NCBI GenBank assembly: GCA_028284905.1
Contig: JANQQU010000065.1
Span: 1 to 64,000, forward strand
Origin: Calditrichia bacterium
Lineage (GTDB): Bacteria > Calditrichota > Calditrichia > RBG-13-44-9 > J075
Length of the DNA: 64,000 nucleotides
Reading direction: 5' to 3'
Part shown: positions 35,195 to 44,179 of the stretch, piece by piece
Position numbering within the stretch: the first letter of the stretch is position 1
Layout of the letters: each line of letters begins with the position of its first letter
The notes under the pieces: generated by a model
What the model saw: the letters and a program-made list of their open reading frames with translations, nothing else
Told to the model about the DNA's origin: nothing
Databases searched by the model: none
Program-made: the position numbers and the translations under genes

Positions 35195-35213
35195 GGCCCT
35201 TGGCGGGCCTTTT
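35195..35213 (+). terminator. Probable terminator after the LytS-type kinase gene
   Basis: GGCCC / GGGCC 5-bp stem with a 5-base loop is followed by TTTT. A larger imperfect stem (GGAC TAGC GTCC region near 35168-35182) precedes it. It lies between convergent genes. Confidence 0.4.
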
Positions 35214-35252
35214 CGTGTCGCATTGGGAAAGGTACGAGGCTATTCCTTTATG

Positions 35253-37199
35253 CTAATTCCCGCCAGCAAACGCCAGCTCATATTTAACCGGAAAGCGTTG
35301 CAGAGACTGATCGATTGCTTCCCGCAGCTGCTGCCGAATGGCCTCCGGTGCCTCTATGCGAATCTTGACCAAAATGCCATGAACAACGTCCGAACCAGCA
35401 TTAATCTGAACATTCTCCGCCATATCCAACGCTTCAATTTCCCGCTGATAAACATACTCAATTTCCCGGCGAACCAATGCCGGCTTGAATATCTTGCCAA
35501 CCGCAGTTAGCGGCATCTCAGGAATGATGTGTATCTCTTTCGGGACAGCAGCCCGCTCCGGTATGTTTGCTTCGGCATATGCCATTAGTTCTGCATCGCT
35601 GGTATCCGCACCTTCAGTTAGCTGGATGTAAACCACTGGCAGTTCACCCACGGATACATCCGGTCTGCCAACCGCAGCAACCAGCTGTACAGCTTCGTGC
35701 TGATACAGCGGCTCTTCAATCATCTTTGGATCGATATTGTGTCCCCCGCGAATAATGACCTCTTTTTGCCGGCCGGTAATCCAGAGGCGTAAATCGGCGT
35801 CCTGCCGGCCGAGATCGCCGGTATTTAGCCAGGGAGCACCGCCATCGCCGATATCGATCCAGATACCTTCATTGTGGGATTCGGTGCGATAACCTGGAAA
35901 TACATGGGGGCCGCGAACGATAATCGTACCGGTTTCATCCGCCTGACAATCCCGCAGATATTTCCCGCCGGCATCCAGCTGAACGACTTTTATTTCCGTA
36001 TAGGGCAGGCGGAAACCGATCGAGCCAACTTTTCGTTCCCCTGCGGGAAGGTTCGCGCAACAAACACTGGTCGCCTCGGTGAGGCCATATCCCTCAAGAA
36101 TTTTTATCCCGGTGCGCGACTCAAAGCGGTGAAAAGTTTCTACCGGCATTGCTGAGGCGCCGCAAACCCCAAAATCAAGGTGCTCAAAATTGGCGTCTCC
36201 CACCGGCACTTCCGCCAGTTTGCCATATACTGCCGGGACAGCTGCAAAGACATTGATCTGATAATGCTCGAGAATTTTCCAGAAATTCGCATACATGCCA
36301 TCACCGCGAAAACCGGCCGGCGTGCCAATGACAACCGTTGCACCAACACTCAACGGCATTAAGCAGCAAACCATAAATCCGCTGACATGAAAAAGCGGCA
36401 GTCCGCAGAAAATCGTTTTATCGCGAAAATTTTCAATGAGAATGGAAAGACTCCAGCTGCTGTATACCTCATTGGCATGAGTGTGTGCCGTTAATTTCGG
36501 CGCACTGGTAGTGCCACCGGTGTGAAAAAGTGCGGCCAGATCTTCGGGGGCGATTTTCCGCTCGGCAGTTAGTGCATCGCCGGGATACTTGTTTGCAGTT
36601 GCATCAAAATTGATCACCGGAACGCCGGAATCACCGGCTTTTCGTGAAAAGTGGGAGGCATAGAGATCGATTGCCCATCGAACCGGGCCGGGCAGATAGT
36701 CTTCCATCGTCACTTGCACAATCGTTTCGAGAGTGGGCACTTGTTGGGCAATTTCCACGGTTTTCTGCCAGATGTCGGTCTTCGGTAATGGCGCCAGAGA
36801 AACAAGCACTTTACTGCCCGCGGCCTTCATGATGTCTGCAATGATTTTAGGTTCCAGGAGCGGATTGATCGGGTTGACGACACCTACCGCTTCGGCACCG
36901 AGAATGAGAAAAAAAGTCTGAGGTAAGTTCGGTAAAAGAAATGAAATGACATCATCTTTCCCGATGCCGAGGTCGCTAAACATATTGGCGACCTGATGCA
37001 CCCGAAAAAGCGTGTCCCGATAGTTGTACTCGTATGACTTACTAAATTTAGGCGCCCGGAGAAAAAAGCGTAAGGCCGGCTTATCAGGATTATATGCGGC
37101 TCCCTGGCAAATCGCTGCATAGGTGCTTTCCGGGAAATTGCGGTCTTCATATGAAACTTGTTCCATTGCTTCAATATCTGCTAATGAGGCAATACTCAT
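35253..37199 (-). CDS. Acyl-CoA synthetase (AMP-forming)
   Basis: 648 residues from ATG 37199 (AGGAG upstream), preferred to ATG 37223. ANL-superfamily adenylating enzyme: P-loop-like LFHTGGTTSAPK (the usual YTSGTTG is altered to HTGGTTS), GLPLFHVSGF, EGYGLTEATSVCCAN (A5), NTGDLGRQDADLRLWITGRQKEVIIRGGHNI (A7/A8), and the C-terminal lysine region TAVGKIFKPAL. It activates a carboxylate, probably a fatty or aromatic acid, to its CoA ester. The C-terminus has an extra ~60-residue extension (ENVQINAGSDVVHGILV...). Transcribed alone; flanked upstream by a repeat. Confidence 0.92.
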   Translation of the reverse strand: MSIASLADIEAMEQVSYEDRNFPESTYAAICQGAAYNPDKPALRFFLRAPKFSKSYEYNYRDTLFRVHQVANMFSDLGIGKDDVISFLLPNLPQTFFLILGAEAVGVVNPINPLLEPKIIADIMKAAGSKVLVSLAPLPKTDIWQKTVEIAQQVPTLETIVQVTMEDYLPGPVRWAIDLYASHFSRKAGDSGVPVINFDATANKYPGDALTAERKIAPEDLAALFHTGGTTSAPKLTAHTHANEVYSSWSLSILIENFRDKTIFCGLPLFHVSGFMVCCLMPLSVGATVVIGTPAGFRGDGMYANFWKILEHYQINVFAAVPAVYGKLAEVPVGDANFEHLDFGVCGASAMPVETFHRFESRTGIKILEGYGLTEATSVCCANLPAGERKVGSIGFRLPYTEIKVVQLDAGGKYLRDCQADETGTIIVRGPHVFPGYRTESHNEGIWIDIGDGGAPWLNTGDLGRQDADLRLWITGRQKEVIIRGGHNIDPKMIEEPLYQHEAVQLVAAVGRPDVSVGELPVVYIQLTEGADTSDAELMAYAEANIPERAAVPKEIHIIPEMPLTAVGKIFKPALVRREIEYVYQREIEALDMAENVQINAGSDVVHGILVKIRIEAPEAIRQQLREAIDQSLQRFPVKYELAFAGGN

Positions 37200-37215
37200 C
37201 TTTCGCTCCTGGGGG

Positions 37216-37315
37216 AAGTTCAAAGTTCAGCGTTCAAAGTTCAGAGTTGCCCTGTTTGAGTTTTCAAAACGCCCAACCCAAATTTGAACTTTGAACCCGG
37301 CACTCTGAACTTTCG
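37216..37315. repeat. Interspersed palindrome of GTTCAAAGTTCAGAGTTC words
   Basis: GTTCAAAGTTCAGCGTTCAAAGTTCAGAGTT is followed by the inverse AACTTTGAACCCGGCACTCTGAACTTTC, making a stem-loop between divergent genes. Same word family as 30369-30400. Confidence 0.75.
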
Positions 37316-37470
37316 TTAAGATACCGTTTTTTGACTAGAAATTCAAAAATTGCTATCTTCCAGTAGCAATAATAATTGCACGGACAATTCCGGAAATTTC
37401 GCGGCAAATTTTCATTGAATTAAAAGTTGTAAATCAAACGCAATAACCATTTCAAAATACAGGACGCTCC

Positions 37471-38373
37471 ATGAGTAACCCAATTCTTGATATCCGTATT
37501 GGCACTTTAGTTAGTGGCAGTAATAATCCCGCCGAATATATCCGTCAAATTTTACCCCATGGTTTCGAGAGCTTCCAGCTCACCTTTTGGCAAACATTGG
37601 GGGACACCAATCTCGCTCGCCTTGCCGATAAAGTGAATGCTGTACTGGAAGGCAGCGGAGCGAAAATAAGCTCCGTGGGAATGTATGGTAATCCACTGGA
37701 AAGTGCGGACATCGACCGGGAAACGATTCGCGGTTGGGAAGCCTTAATCGATAATGCGCATTTATTCGGGACGGATATCGTATGTGGATTCAGCGGACGT
37801 TTGCGTGATCAGTCGATTCCCGATTCTATTCCCCGTTTTCGCGAAGTTTTTCATCCTTTGACGGAAAGAGCTGCGGCAAAAAATGTCCGCATTGCTTTCG
37901 AGAACTGCGATATGGGTGGCGATTGGCAGCGTGGCGATTGGAATATCGCCCTGTTTCCGGAAGCTTGGGAATTGATGTTTGATGCAGTGCCATTAGCTAA
38001 TATCGGGCTGGAATGGGAACCTTGTCATCAGATGGTGAGCCTGATCGACCCGATGCCGCAATTGCGGGAATGGGTGCATAGAATTTTCCATGTACATGGC
38101 AAGTGCTGCACGATTAAATGGGATGTGGTGAAAAAATATGGCATTCACGGGAAGCAACAATTTGCTTTCCATCGAACCCCGGGGTTTGGTGATTGTAACT
38201 GGACGGATATCATCAGTGAACTGCGTGAGGGTGGATTTAAAGGATCGATCGATATCGAAGGATGGCACGATCCGGTTTATAAGGATGCACTGGAAATGAG
38301 CGGGCAGGTGCGCAGCCTGAACTATCTAAAGGACTGCCGCGGCGGAGATTTTGTGCCCAATCCGGAAGTCTGA
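37471..38373 (+). CDS. Sugar phosphate isomerase/epimerase-like TIM-barrel protein
   Basis: 300 residues, xylose-isomerase-like TIM barrel (AP endonuclease 2 superfamily): SSVGMYGNPLE, FGTDIVCGFSGR, VRIAFENCDMG, NIGLEWEPCHQM, IFHVHGKC and SIDIEGWHDPVY give the metal-binding Glu/His/Asp positions at barrel strand ends. Likely isomerises or epimerises a sugar or inositol derivative. Paired with the Gfo/Idh/MocA dehydrogenase 115 bases downstream, a common combination in sugar catabolism. Confidence 0.85.
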   Translation: MSNPILDIRIGTLVSGSNNPAEYIRQILPHGFESFQLTFWQTLGDTNLARLADKVNAVLEGSGAKISSVGMYGNPLESADIDRETIRGWEALIDNAHLFGTDIVCGFSGRLRDQSIPDSIPRFREVFHPLTERAAAKNVRIAFENCDMGGDWQRGDWNIALFPEAWELMFDAVPLANIGLEWEPCHQMVSLIDPMPQLREWVHRIFHVHGKCCTIKWDVVKKYGIHGKQQFAFHRTPGFGDCNWTDIISELREGGFKGSIDIEGWHDPVYKDALEMSGQVRSLNYLKDCRGGDFVPNPEV

Positions 38374-38488
38374 AAAATATCTTAAGCGAAACGAAACCAT
38401 ACACCCGAATAGCGCCGACAATAAAGTCCTGGCGTAACAAATGAATTGTTCGTACGAAAATTCGAATTTCACCAATCCCGGAGCAGTA

Positions 38489-39502
38489 ATGAATTCAGCA
38501 AATAAAACCACTCAACTCGCCTTAATCGGCACCGGCAGCATCGCCCGGCATCATTTGGAAACAATCCTCCCTCACTTTCCCGATACAATAATTCCCGTGG
38601 TTTGCGAGCCCTCAGAAAAACAGTTTGATCTAACGCGGGAATTGTTCGGAAAACATCAACGCCCAATACCGGTTAACATTACTGACCTGGATAAATTATT
38701 GGAAACTTACGCCGGCAAGTTGGATGCAGCATTTATTAATACGCCCCATGTTTTTCATTTTGCCCAGGCAAAAGCATGTCTGGAGGCGGGAGTGGATGTA
38801 CTCCTGGAAAAGCCAATGGTGATGAACGGGGATGAAGCGCAGCAGTTAATCGATGTCCGGGATGCTACCGGTCGACTGCTGGTGGTCGCTTTCCAGGGAA
38901 GCCTCTCACCGCAAATACGCCAGGCAGCGAAGTTACTACGGAGTGGAGAGATGGGGAAGATACAGAATATCAGCGCGACTATTTGGCAGGACTGGCAAGA
39001 TATTGCTGACGGCACCTGGCGGGCGAACCCTGCAATTTCCGGCGGTGGATTTTTGTTCGACAGCGGTGCCCATATGCTGAATACCGTGGCGGATTTGGCC
39101 GGAGAAGAATTCCAGGAAGTGGCGGCCTGGCTGGATAAACGAAATTTTGAAGTGGAACTTAATGGTGTTGTTATCGGACGTCTTGCTTCCGGAGCCCTGG
39201 TGACACTTAATGGATGTGGATTGACAATTGAAACTTGCGCCTCGGACATTCGAATATTTGGTAGTGAAGGTATTATTCGCACCAGCGCCTGGGGGCGTTT
39301 TCTGGAAATACAACGGCAGGGAGAAATAGAATTCAAAAAGATAACAGTGCCGGAAGCGAAAGGTGTATGGGAACAGTTTCTGGCGGTGCGTTCCGGGAAG
39401 TTAGAAAATCCCAGTCCACCGGAAGTCGGACTGCGTATGGCACGTCTCTGGGATGCAATAAACAAATCCGCCGCGCAGGGAGGGCGCCCGGTAGCAGTTT
39501 AG
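38489..39502 (+). CDS. Gfo/Idh/MocA-family oxidoreductase
   Basis: 337 residues from ATG 38489 (GGAG upstream), preferred to ATG 38441. N-terminal Rossmann fold with LALIGTGSIARHHLE and FINTPHVFHFAQAKACLEAGVDVLLEKPM (the EKP motif with catalytic Lys). The C-terminal domain includes GGGFLFDSGAHMLNTV, matching the usual GG-x-x-x-D-x-G-x-H signature. NAD(P)-dependent sugar or polyol dehydrogenase of unknown substrate, probably working with the preceding isomerase/epimerase. Confidence 0.92.
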   Translation: MNSANKTTQLALIGTGSIARHHLETILPHFPDTIIPVVCEPSEKQFDLTRELFGKHQRPIPVNITDLDKLLETYAGKLDAAFINTPHVFHFAQAKACLEAGVDVLLEKPMVMNGDEAQQLIDVRDATGRLLVVAFQGSLSPQIRQAAKLLRSGEMGKIQNISATIWQDWQDIADGTWRANPAISGGGFLFDSGAHMLNTVADLAGEEFQEVAAWLDKRNFEVELNGVVIGRLASGALVTLNGCGLTIETCASDIRIFGSEGIIRTSAWGRFLEIQRQGEIEFKKITVPEAKGVWEQFLAVRSGKLENPSPPEVGLRMARLWDAINKSAAQGGRPVAV

Positions 39503-39538
39503 TAAAAAACAGTAACTGATGACTAACAAAGAAAAAGC

Positions 39539-40324
39539 GTGAAAATTCCAATCCGTAAAATTATCACCTGGAGCGCTATAATCCTGACCGTCTTCATCTT
39601 TTACAAGTTGGCTGGTGTGCGTTCGCTTATTTATCCTTATTCTCAATTTCCACATCAAAAAGCTTTCCCACATTTTACCGTTTATTCCGATGAACCGCTA
39701 CCTGTGAGCATCACTGCTTTAATGGATACTGTTCGGCAGCAAGTTCATGCCCTGGAGGCCTACGATCCTGACGCATCTTTTAATATCTTCTTCTGTAATT
39801 CTCCAACTCTTTATGGTGAGATCGTCCAACAGATCGGCCGCGGCGTTAACTCCCAGGGAATTTATATCGCCCCGCTGGGTAATGTTTTTATTAACCTTGG
39901 CTTTATCGAAAGAATTCGTCAGCGATATGGCCCGGACTATCGTCATACAATGCTGGAGGGGCGGGTGATTCATATTGTTGTTCACGAACTGGCCCATGGG
40001 TATATCGCCCGGAAAGTAGGGTTTTGGCAATATCGACGTTTACCGTTCTGGAAGCAGGAAGGATATGCTGAGTATGCTGCCGCTTTCGCTGAAACTGCTG
40101 ATTTCGATAAAAGAGATTTTCTTAAACGGGTCAGCAAGCTTGTCGATAGTACTTACCTGACAGATGTGCCAATCCGGAGAGCCTATTTTCGCTCCCAATT
40201 ATTAGTCGAGTTCTTCCTGACGCATCAGGGAAATAATCTAAATGATTTACTGGATGCGTCCACCCGGGAAGACGCTGTAGAAAAAGAATTAATGCAGTGG
40301 TTTCAGGAAAATTCCGATAAATAA
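39539..40324 (+). CDS. Membrane-anchored HExxH metallopeptidase-like protein
   Basis: 261 residues with a GTG start at 39539, 36 bases after the dehydrogenase stop; no ATG alternative keeps the signal anchor. N-terminal helix (IITWSAIILTVFIFYKLAG), then an extracytoplasmic domain with the zinc motif VHELAHGYIARK (HExxH near 141-145) and downstream KQEGYAEYAA supplying a possible third ligand (Glu), as in gluzincins. Family not assigned; substrate unknown. Confidence 0.75.
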   Translation: MKIPIRKIITWSAIILTVFIFYKLAGVRSLIYPYSQFPHQKAFPHFTVYSDEPLPVSITALMDTVRQQVHALEAYDPDASFNIFFCNSPTLYGEIVQQIGRGVNSQGIYIAPLGNVFINLGFIERIRQRYGPDYRHTMLEGRVIHIVVHELAHGYIARKVGFWQYRRLPFWKQEGYAEYAAAFAETADFDKRDFLKRVSKLVDSTYLTDVPIRRAYFRSQLLVEFFLTHQGNNLNDLLDASTREDAVEKELMQWFQENSDK

Positions 40325-40446
40325 CCACTAATCTCGAAAAATTTGCATAAATTCAAATTTCCATATTGTATAAACGTGACATATCCTGATCCATTTTTTT
40401 TACCGGGATGTACATTACCGGCACAAATGGTTGAGGAGCTTGATAG

Positions 40447-42594
40447 ATGTCCGATAGTAGTTTAAAGCCGATATTCTATCCGAAAAAAATCGCTGTCATT
40501 GGGGCCTCCAGCAGCCCGGATAGTTTTGGTCATAAACTGATCGCCAATTTGATGGCCGCTGGTTTCGAAGGCATCATATTTCCAGTTAATCCCCGCTTAC
40601 AACACGTCCATAGCTTAAAATGTTATTCATCCGTATTGGATATTCCCGAAGCGGTAGATCTGGCGATTATCACCGTGCCGGTGGATATCGTGTTGGACAT
40701 CATCGAGCAATGCGGCCAGAAAGAGGTAAAGGGCATTATCCTAATTTCTGCTGGATTCCGGGAAGAAACCGACTCCGAGACCGGTATCAAGAAGGCGGCA
40801 ATTCTCCGAACATTATTACGCATTTACAATATGCGCCTGATTGGCCCAACAAGTATGGGCGTTTTCAACAACGATCCGGAAGTGCGTTTGAATGCATCAT
40901 TGGCGCCGGATATCCCTATGGATGGCAATGTCGGATTCATTTCCCAAAGTAGCGCCTTGGGGATGGTCGTGATGGAAATGGCGAAAAAACTGAACCTTGG
41001 CATGGCGATGTTTGCCAGCCTGGGACGGAAGGCGGATATCTCCACTAACGACTTGCTGGAGCTTTATGAAACTCACGATGCTGTTAAGCTCATCGTTATG
41101 TATATCGAAAGCCTTGGGAATCCCCATAAGTTTTTTCAGATTGCTCGCCGAATCACCCGGAAAAAACCGATAATTATTGTAAAACCGGCGCAGAATAGCC
41201 CCACATCCCGCCAGGCGTTGCCTTCATCTCATACCAGCGTTTTGGCGGAAACCGAACTTGCGATAAACGATCTATTCAATCAATCCGGGGTAATTCGGGT
41301 CTCAACCATTGAAACGATGTTTAAGCTGGCGACAGCTTTTGCGCATCAACCGATTCCGAAAAACGACCGGGTCATTGTTTTAACCAATGCGGAAATGCCC
41401 GGCATTCTTACAGCAGAAGCACTGGTCGCACGCGGATTAACCCTGGCGAGCATTGACCCGCGGACGGAAAAATTGCTGAGGAATCAATTTCCTGAATTAC
41501 CGGCCAATACCAATCCGGTAATACTGCCAATGAAAACCAATGCCGAAGAGTACAGCGACGCATTTGAAGCATTGCTCTATGACGATAACGTCGATGCAGT
41601 CATTCCTATTTTCGTTAAACATCTTACCGGGAAATCGATTGATATTGCCCGACGTATCTCGGAAGTCAGCAGTAAATTTCCGGATAAAACCATCCTCTCT
41701 ACCCTGATGGGCTACGAAGGGATTTATTCCAGCCAGGATAAGGGTTTCAGCGATACAAAAATCCCGGTGTATCGTTTTCCGGAATCAGCTGTTCAGGCGC
41801 TGGCAGCGATGAAAAAATTCCGCGATCATCGGGATAAAAAGACCGGGAAATTTCGCGAATTTGAAGTGGATAAAGACGCCGCTAGAAAATTGCTTCGGAA
41901 AGTGCGCCAACAGGAGCGCACGCTGCTTACTCATGAAGAAACCATCCAAATTTTGCAGGCGTATGGTTTTCAAATGGCGGCTTCCCAGGTTGTTTACAAT
42001 GCGCAGGACGCAATTCAATTTGCTCGCAACTTAAATAAATCGATCGTTTTGAAACTGCTTTCCAAAGATATTTCCCGCAAAACAGATGCTGGCGGTGTGA
42101 AAATCGATTTGCGTAACCAGCAGGAAGTAAAAGCGGCTTTTGAGGAAATTCTTCGCAATGTAGAGAAGCGCTATCCGCTGGCACAAATTAATGGTTTTAT
42201 GGCGCAGGAGATGATCAAGGGGGGCAAGGAAATTGTTCTCGGAATGAATCAGCATCCACGCTTTGGACCGGTTATTATGATTGGCCTGGGAGGCATTAAC
42301 GTGGAAGTTTTACGAGATGTCAGCTTTCGTGCCGCACCATTGAGTGATGCCGATGCCCTGGAAATGATCAACTCTCTAAAAAGCTCACCGCTGTTAAAGG
42401 GCGTCGATGGTAGTATTCCGGTAAATATCGGATTTGTTATCGAAAATTTGCAGCGGCTATCCCAATTAATAACCGACTTTCCGGTAATCAAGGAAGTGGA
42501 TATCAACCCCTTTATTGTTAATCATCAACCGAAAGAGTGTAAAATTGCTGATGCGCGCATCCTCTTGAAAAAGGGGGACTTTCATTCGATTTAG
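40447..42594 (+). CDS. ADP-forming acyl/acetyl-CoA synthetase (fused alpha-beta)
   Basis: 715 residues. CoA-binding domain (about 8-105: KKIAVIGASSSPDSFG), succinyl-CoA-ligase-like domains (MRLIGPTSMGVFN; VGFISQSSALG; active-site His262 in PSSHTSVLAE), then an ATP-grasp half (from about 485: LLTHEETIQILQAYGF, IVLKLLSKDISRKTDAGGV, MIGLGGINVEV, DINPFIV). It makes acyl-CoA from acid with ATP, or ATP from acyl-CoA, in one chain. The His is followed by T-S where the family mostly has T-G. No GNAT domain is fused, so it is not a Pat-type acetyltransferase. Confidence 0.92.
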   Translation: MSDSSLKPIFYPKKIAVIGASSSPDSFGHKLIANLMAAGFEGIIFPVNPRLQHVHSLKCYSSVLDIPEAVDLAIITVPVDIVLDIIEQCGQKEVKGIILISAGFREETDSETGIKKAAILRTLLRIYNMRLIGPTSMGVFNNDPEVRLNASLAPDIPMDGNVGFISQSSALGMVVMEMAKKLNLGMAMFASLGRKADISTNDLLELYETHDAVKLIVMYIESLGNPHKFFQIARRITRKKPIIIVKPAQNSPTSRQALPSSHTSVLAETELAINDLFNQSGVIRVSTIETMFKLATAFAHQPIPKNDRVIVLTNAEMPGILTAEALVARGLTLASIDPRTEKLLRNQFPELPANTNPVILPMKTNAEEYSDAFEALLYDDNVDAVIPIFVKHLTGKSIDIARRISEVSSKFPDKTILSTLMGYEGIYSSQDKGFSDTKIPVYRFPESAVQALAAMKKFRDHRDKKTGKFREFEVDKDAARKLLRKVRQQERTLLTHEETIQILQAYGFQMAASQVVYNAQDAIQFARNLNKSIVLKLLSKDISRKTDAGGVKIDLRNQQEVKAAFEEILRNVEKRYPLAQINGFMAQEMIKGGKEIVLGMNQHPRFGPVIMIGLGGINVEVLRDVSFRAAPLSDADALEMINSLKSSPLLKGVDGSIPVNIGFVIENLQRLSQLITDFPVIKEVDINPFIVNHQPKECKIADARILLKKGDFHSI

Positions 42595-42600
42595 TAAATG

Positions 42601-42642
42601 GTCAAATTAGCAGATGGTCAAATGAGCAAATTTGCCCATTTG
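42601..42642. repeat. Octamer palindromic repeat GCCCATTT (copy 3, left part, interrupted by the IS)
   Basis: GTCAAATTAGCAGATGGTCAAATGAGCAAATTTGCCCATTTG leads up to the left end of the insertion sequence. The repeat resumes at 44096-44120 (CCATTTGCCCATTTGCCC). Confidence 0.8.
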
Positions 42643-44095
42643 CTCGACTTTGTCACTTTTTGAATAAAAAATAGAAAGGTAGAGATAGTAAGCCTAATTT
42701 TGTAAGGACGAACAAACAATAAGAGGCTTTGTTATGCTATCTCTACCTGAACACATTATGATAATATTTCATCCATTTTCGCAACTGTTTTCTAAACGAG
42801 TTTGGCCCCATACACTTCAGCTATGGATCGGGGCGATTTTATGTCGAAAGCAACACACAGTGAGCGCTATACTTCGTGTGCTCGGTCTGTCTAAAGCCAC
42901 AGATTTTGCGAAATACCACCGCGTGTTGAACAAAAACAAGTGGTCACCGCTTGCCGCTTCCCGGCTTTTATTAGACAGCCTGATAGGACATCTACATAAC
43001 ACTCGTCCACTGTTTATCGGTATTGATGACACCCTGGAGCGCCGGTTTGGTAAACGCATTTCTTTCAAAGGACTCTACCATGATACCTCACGCAGTATTC
43101 CTGAACGTAAAGCCTATAGCATCGGTTTACAATGGCTGAGTATGATGTTCATCTGCCCACTGCCATTTAGTAAGCGTCGTTGGGCATTGCCTTTTATGAC
43201 AGTGCTGGCACCTTCAAAACGAAGCAATGAACGGGCAGGCAAGCGTCATAAAACGATTATCGACTGGTCAACTCAGATGGTGCTGCAAGTGCATCGCTGG
43301 CTTTCAGACAAGTCAGTGTATTTATTAGCAGATGGTGCCTTTGCCGGTGTTGGATTCGCGCAGACCTGCCGGCGGTGCAACTGGCACCTGGTCTGCCGCT
43401 TGCGCCTGGATGCCAGGCTTTATGACTTTGCACCATCTCACTGGAGAAAACCGGGAAGAAAGCCGAACAAAGGCGCCCGACTCACTTCTTTGAAAGAACG
43501 CAGTGAAGATCCGAGTATCTGTTGGCAGCCACTAACTATCAACTGGTATCAAAAAGGGCACAGAACCATTTCCTGCCAGAGCGGCACTTGTCTGTGGTAT
43601 CGCAGTGGCTTACAGCCAATCGCTATCCGATGGGTGATGACCAGGGACCTGCGCAGAGACAAAAGAGCCGAGGTCTTCTTCTCTACTGATGTTGACTTGA
43701 GTCCCCAAACCCTCATCGAATATTACTTCCAACGATGGAATGTAGAAGTTACTTTCGAAGAGGCCCGGCAGCATCTGGGATTCAATACCCAGCGACAGTG
43801 GGCTGATAAAGCCATCAAGCGCGCTACGCCGGCGCTACTAGCGCTTTATTCGATGATTGCGATTACCGGTAACAACCTCTCTAAGCAGCAAAATATTACG
43901 CCGAACAATACGGCATGGTATCATAAATCTGAACTGACATTCTCCGATCTATTGACATATATTCGAATGCAAATATGGATGCATTCTTATTTCAAAACGT
44001 CTGACAATTACCCAGACTTGCTCAATTATCACATCAACCTTAATCAAATGCTGATTAATCAGCTGGCAAGGGCTGCTTAAAGTGACAAAGTCGAG
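42643..44095 (+). mobile_element. Intact insertion sequence (IS4/IS701-like), about 1453 bp
   Basis: Terminal inverted repeats CTCGACTTTGTCACTTT (42643-42659) and AAAGTGACAAAGTCGAG (44079-44095) are perfect over 17 bases; the flanking G/C pair may make it 18. One transposase gene fills the interior. CCATTTG flanks both ends (42636-42642 and 44096-44102), a likely 7-base target duplication. Removing one copy restores an uninterrupted octamer repeat. The last TIR bases overlap the transposase stop codon. Confidence 0.92.
42734..44080 (+). CDS. DDE transposase, IS4/IS701-like
   Basis: 448 residues with an AGAGG site. N-terminal helical domain, first acid in FIGIDDTLERRFGKR, second in YLLADGAFAGVGF, and the C-terminal catalytic segment YYFQRWNVEVTFEEARQHLG, with the Y-x-x-R-W-x-x-E-x-x-F-x-E order of the IS4-like/DDE_5 clan. 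Full length with no frameshift, so it is probably active or recently active. It lies inside matched terminal repeats. Confidence 0.92.
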   Translation: MLSLPEHIMIIFHPFSQLFSKRVWPHTLQLWIGAILCRKQHTVSAILRVLGLSKATDFAKYHRVLNKNKWSPLAASRLLLDSLIGHLHNTRPLFIGIDDTLERRFGKRISFKGLYHDTSRSIPERKAYSIGLQWLSMMFICPLPFSKRRWALPFMTVLAPSKRSNERAGKRHKTIIDWSTQMVLQVHRWLSDKSVYLLADGAFAGVGFAQTCRRCNWHLVCRLRLDARLYDFAPSHWRKPGRKPNKGARLTSLKERSEDPSICWQPLTINWYQKGHRTISCQSGTCLWYRSGLQPIAIRWVMTRDLRRDKRAEVFFSTDVDLSPQTLIEYYFQRWNVEVTFEEARQHLGFNTQRQWADKAIKRATPALLALYSMIAITGNNLSKQQNITPNNTAWYHKSELTFSDLLTYIRMQIWMHSYFKTSDNYPDLLNYHINLNQMLINQLARAA

Positions 44096-44120
44096 CCATT
44101 TGCCCATTTGCCCATTTGCT
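44096..44120. repeat. Octamer palindromic repeat GCCCATTT (copy 3, right part)
   Basis: CCATTTGCCCATTTGCCCATTTGCT continues the octamer array interrupted by the IS; the first seven bases are the putative target duplication. Confidence 0.8.
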
Positions 44121-44179
44121 TCTAGATCTTCTACCGATATTCCGCTTGCAAAAAAATCCCCAATTTGCTATCCTTTCAA

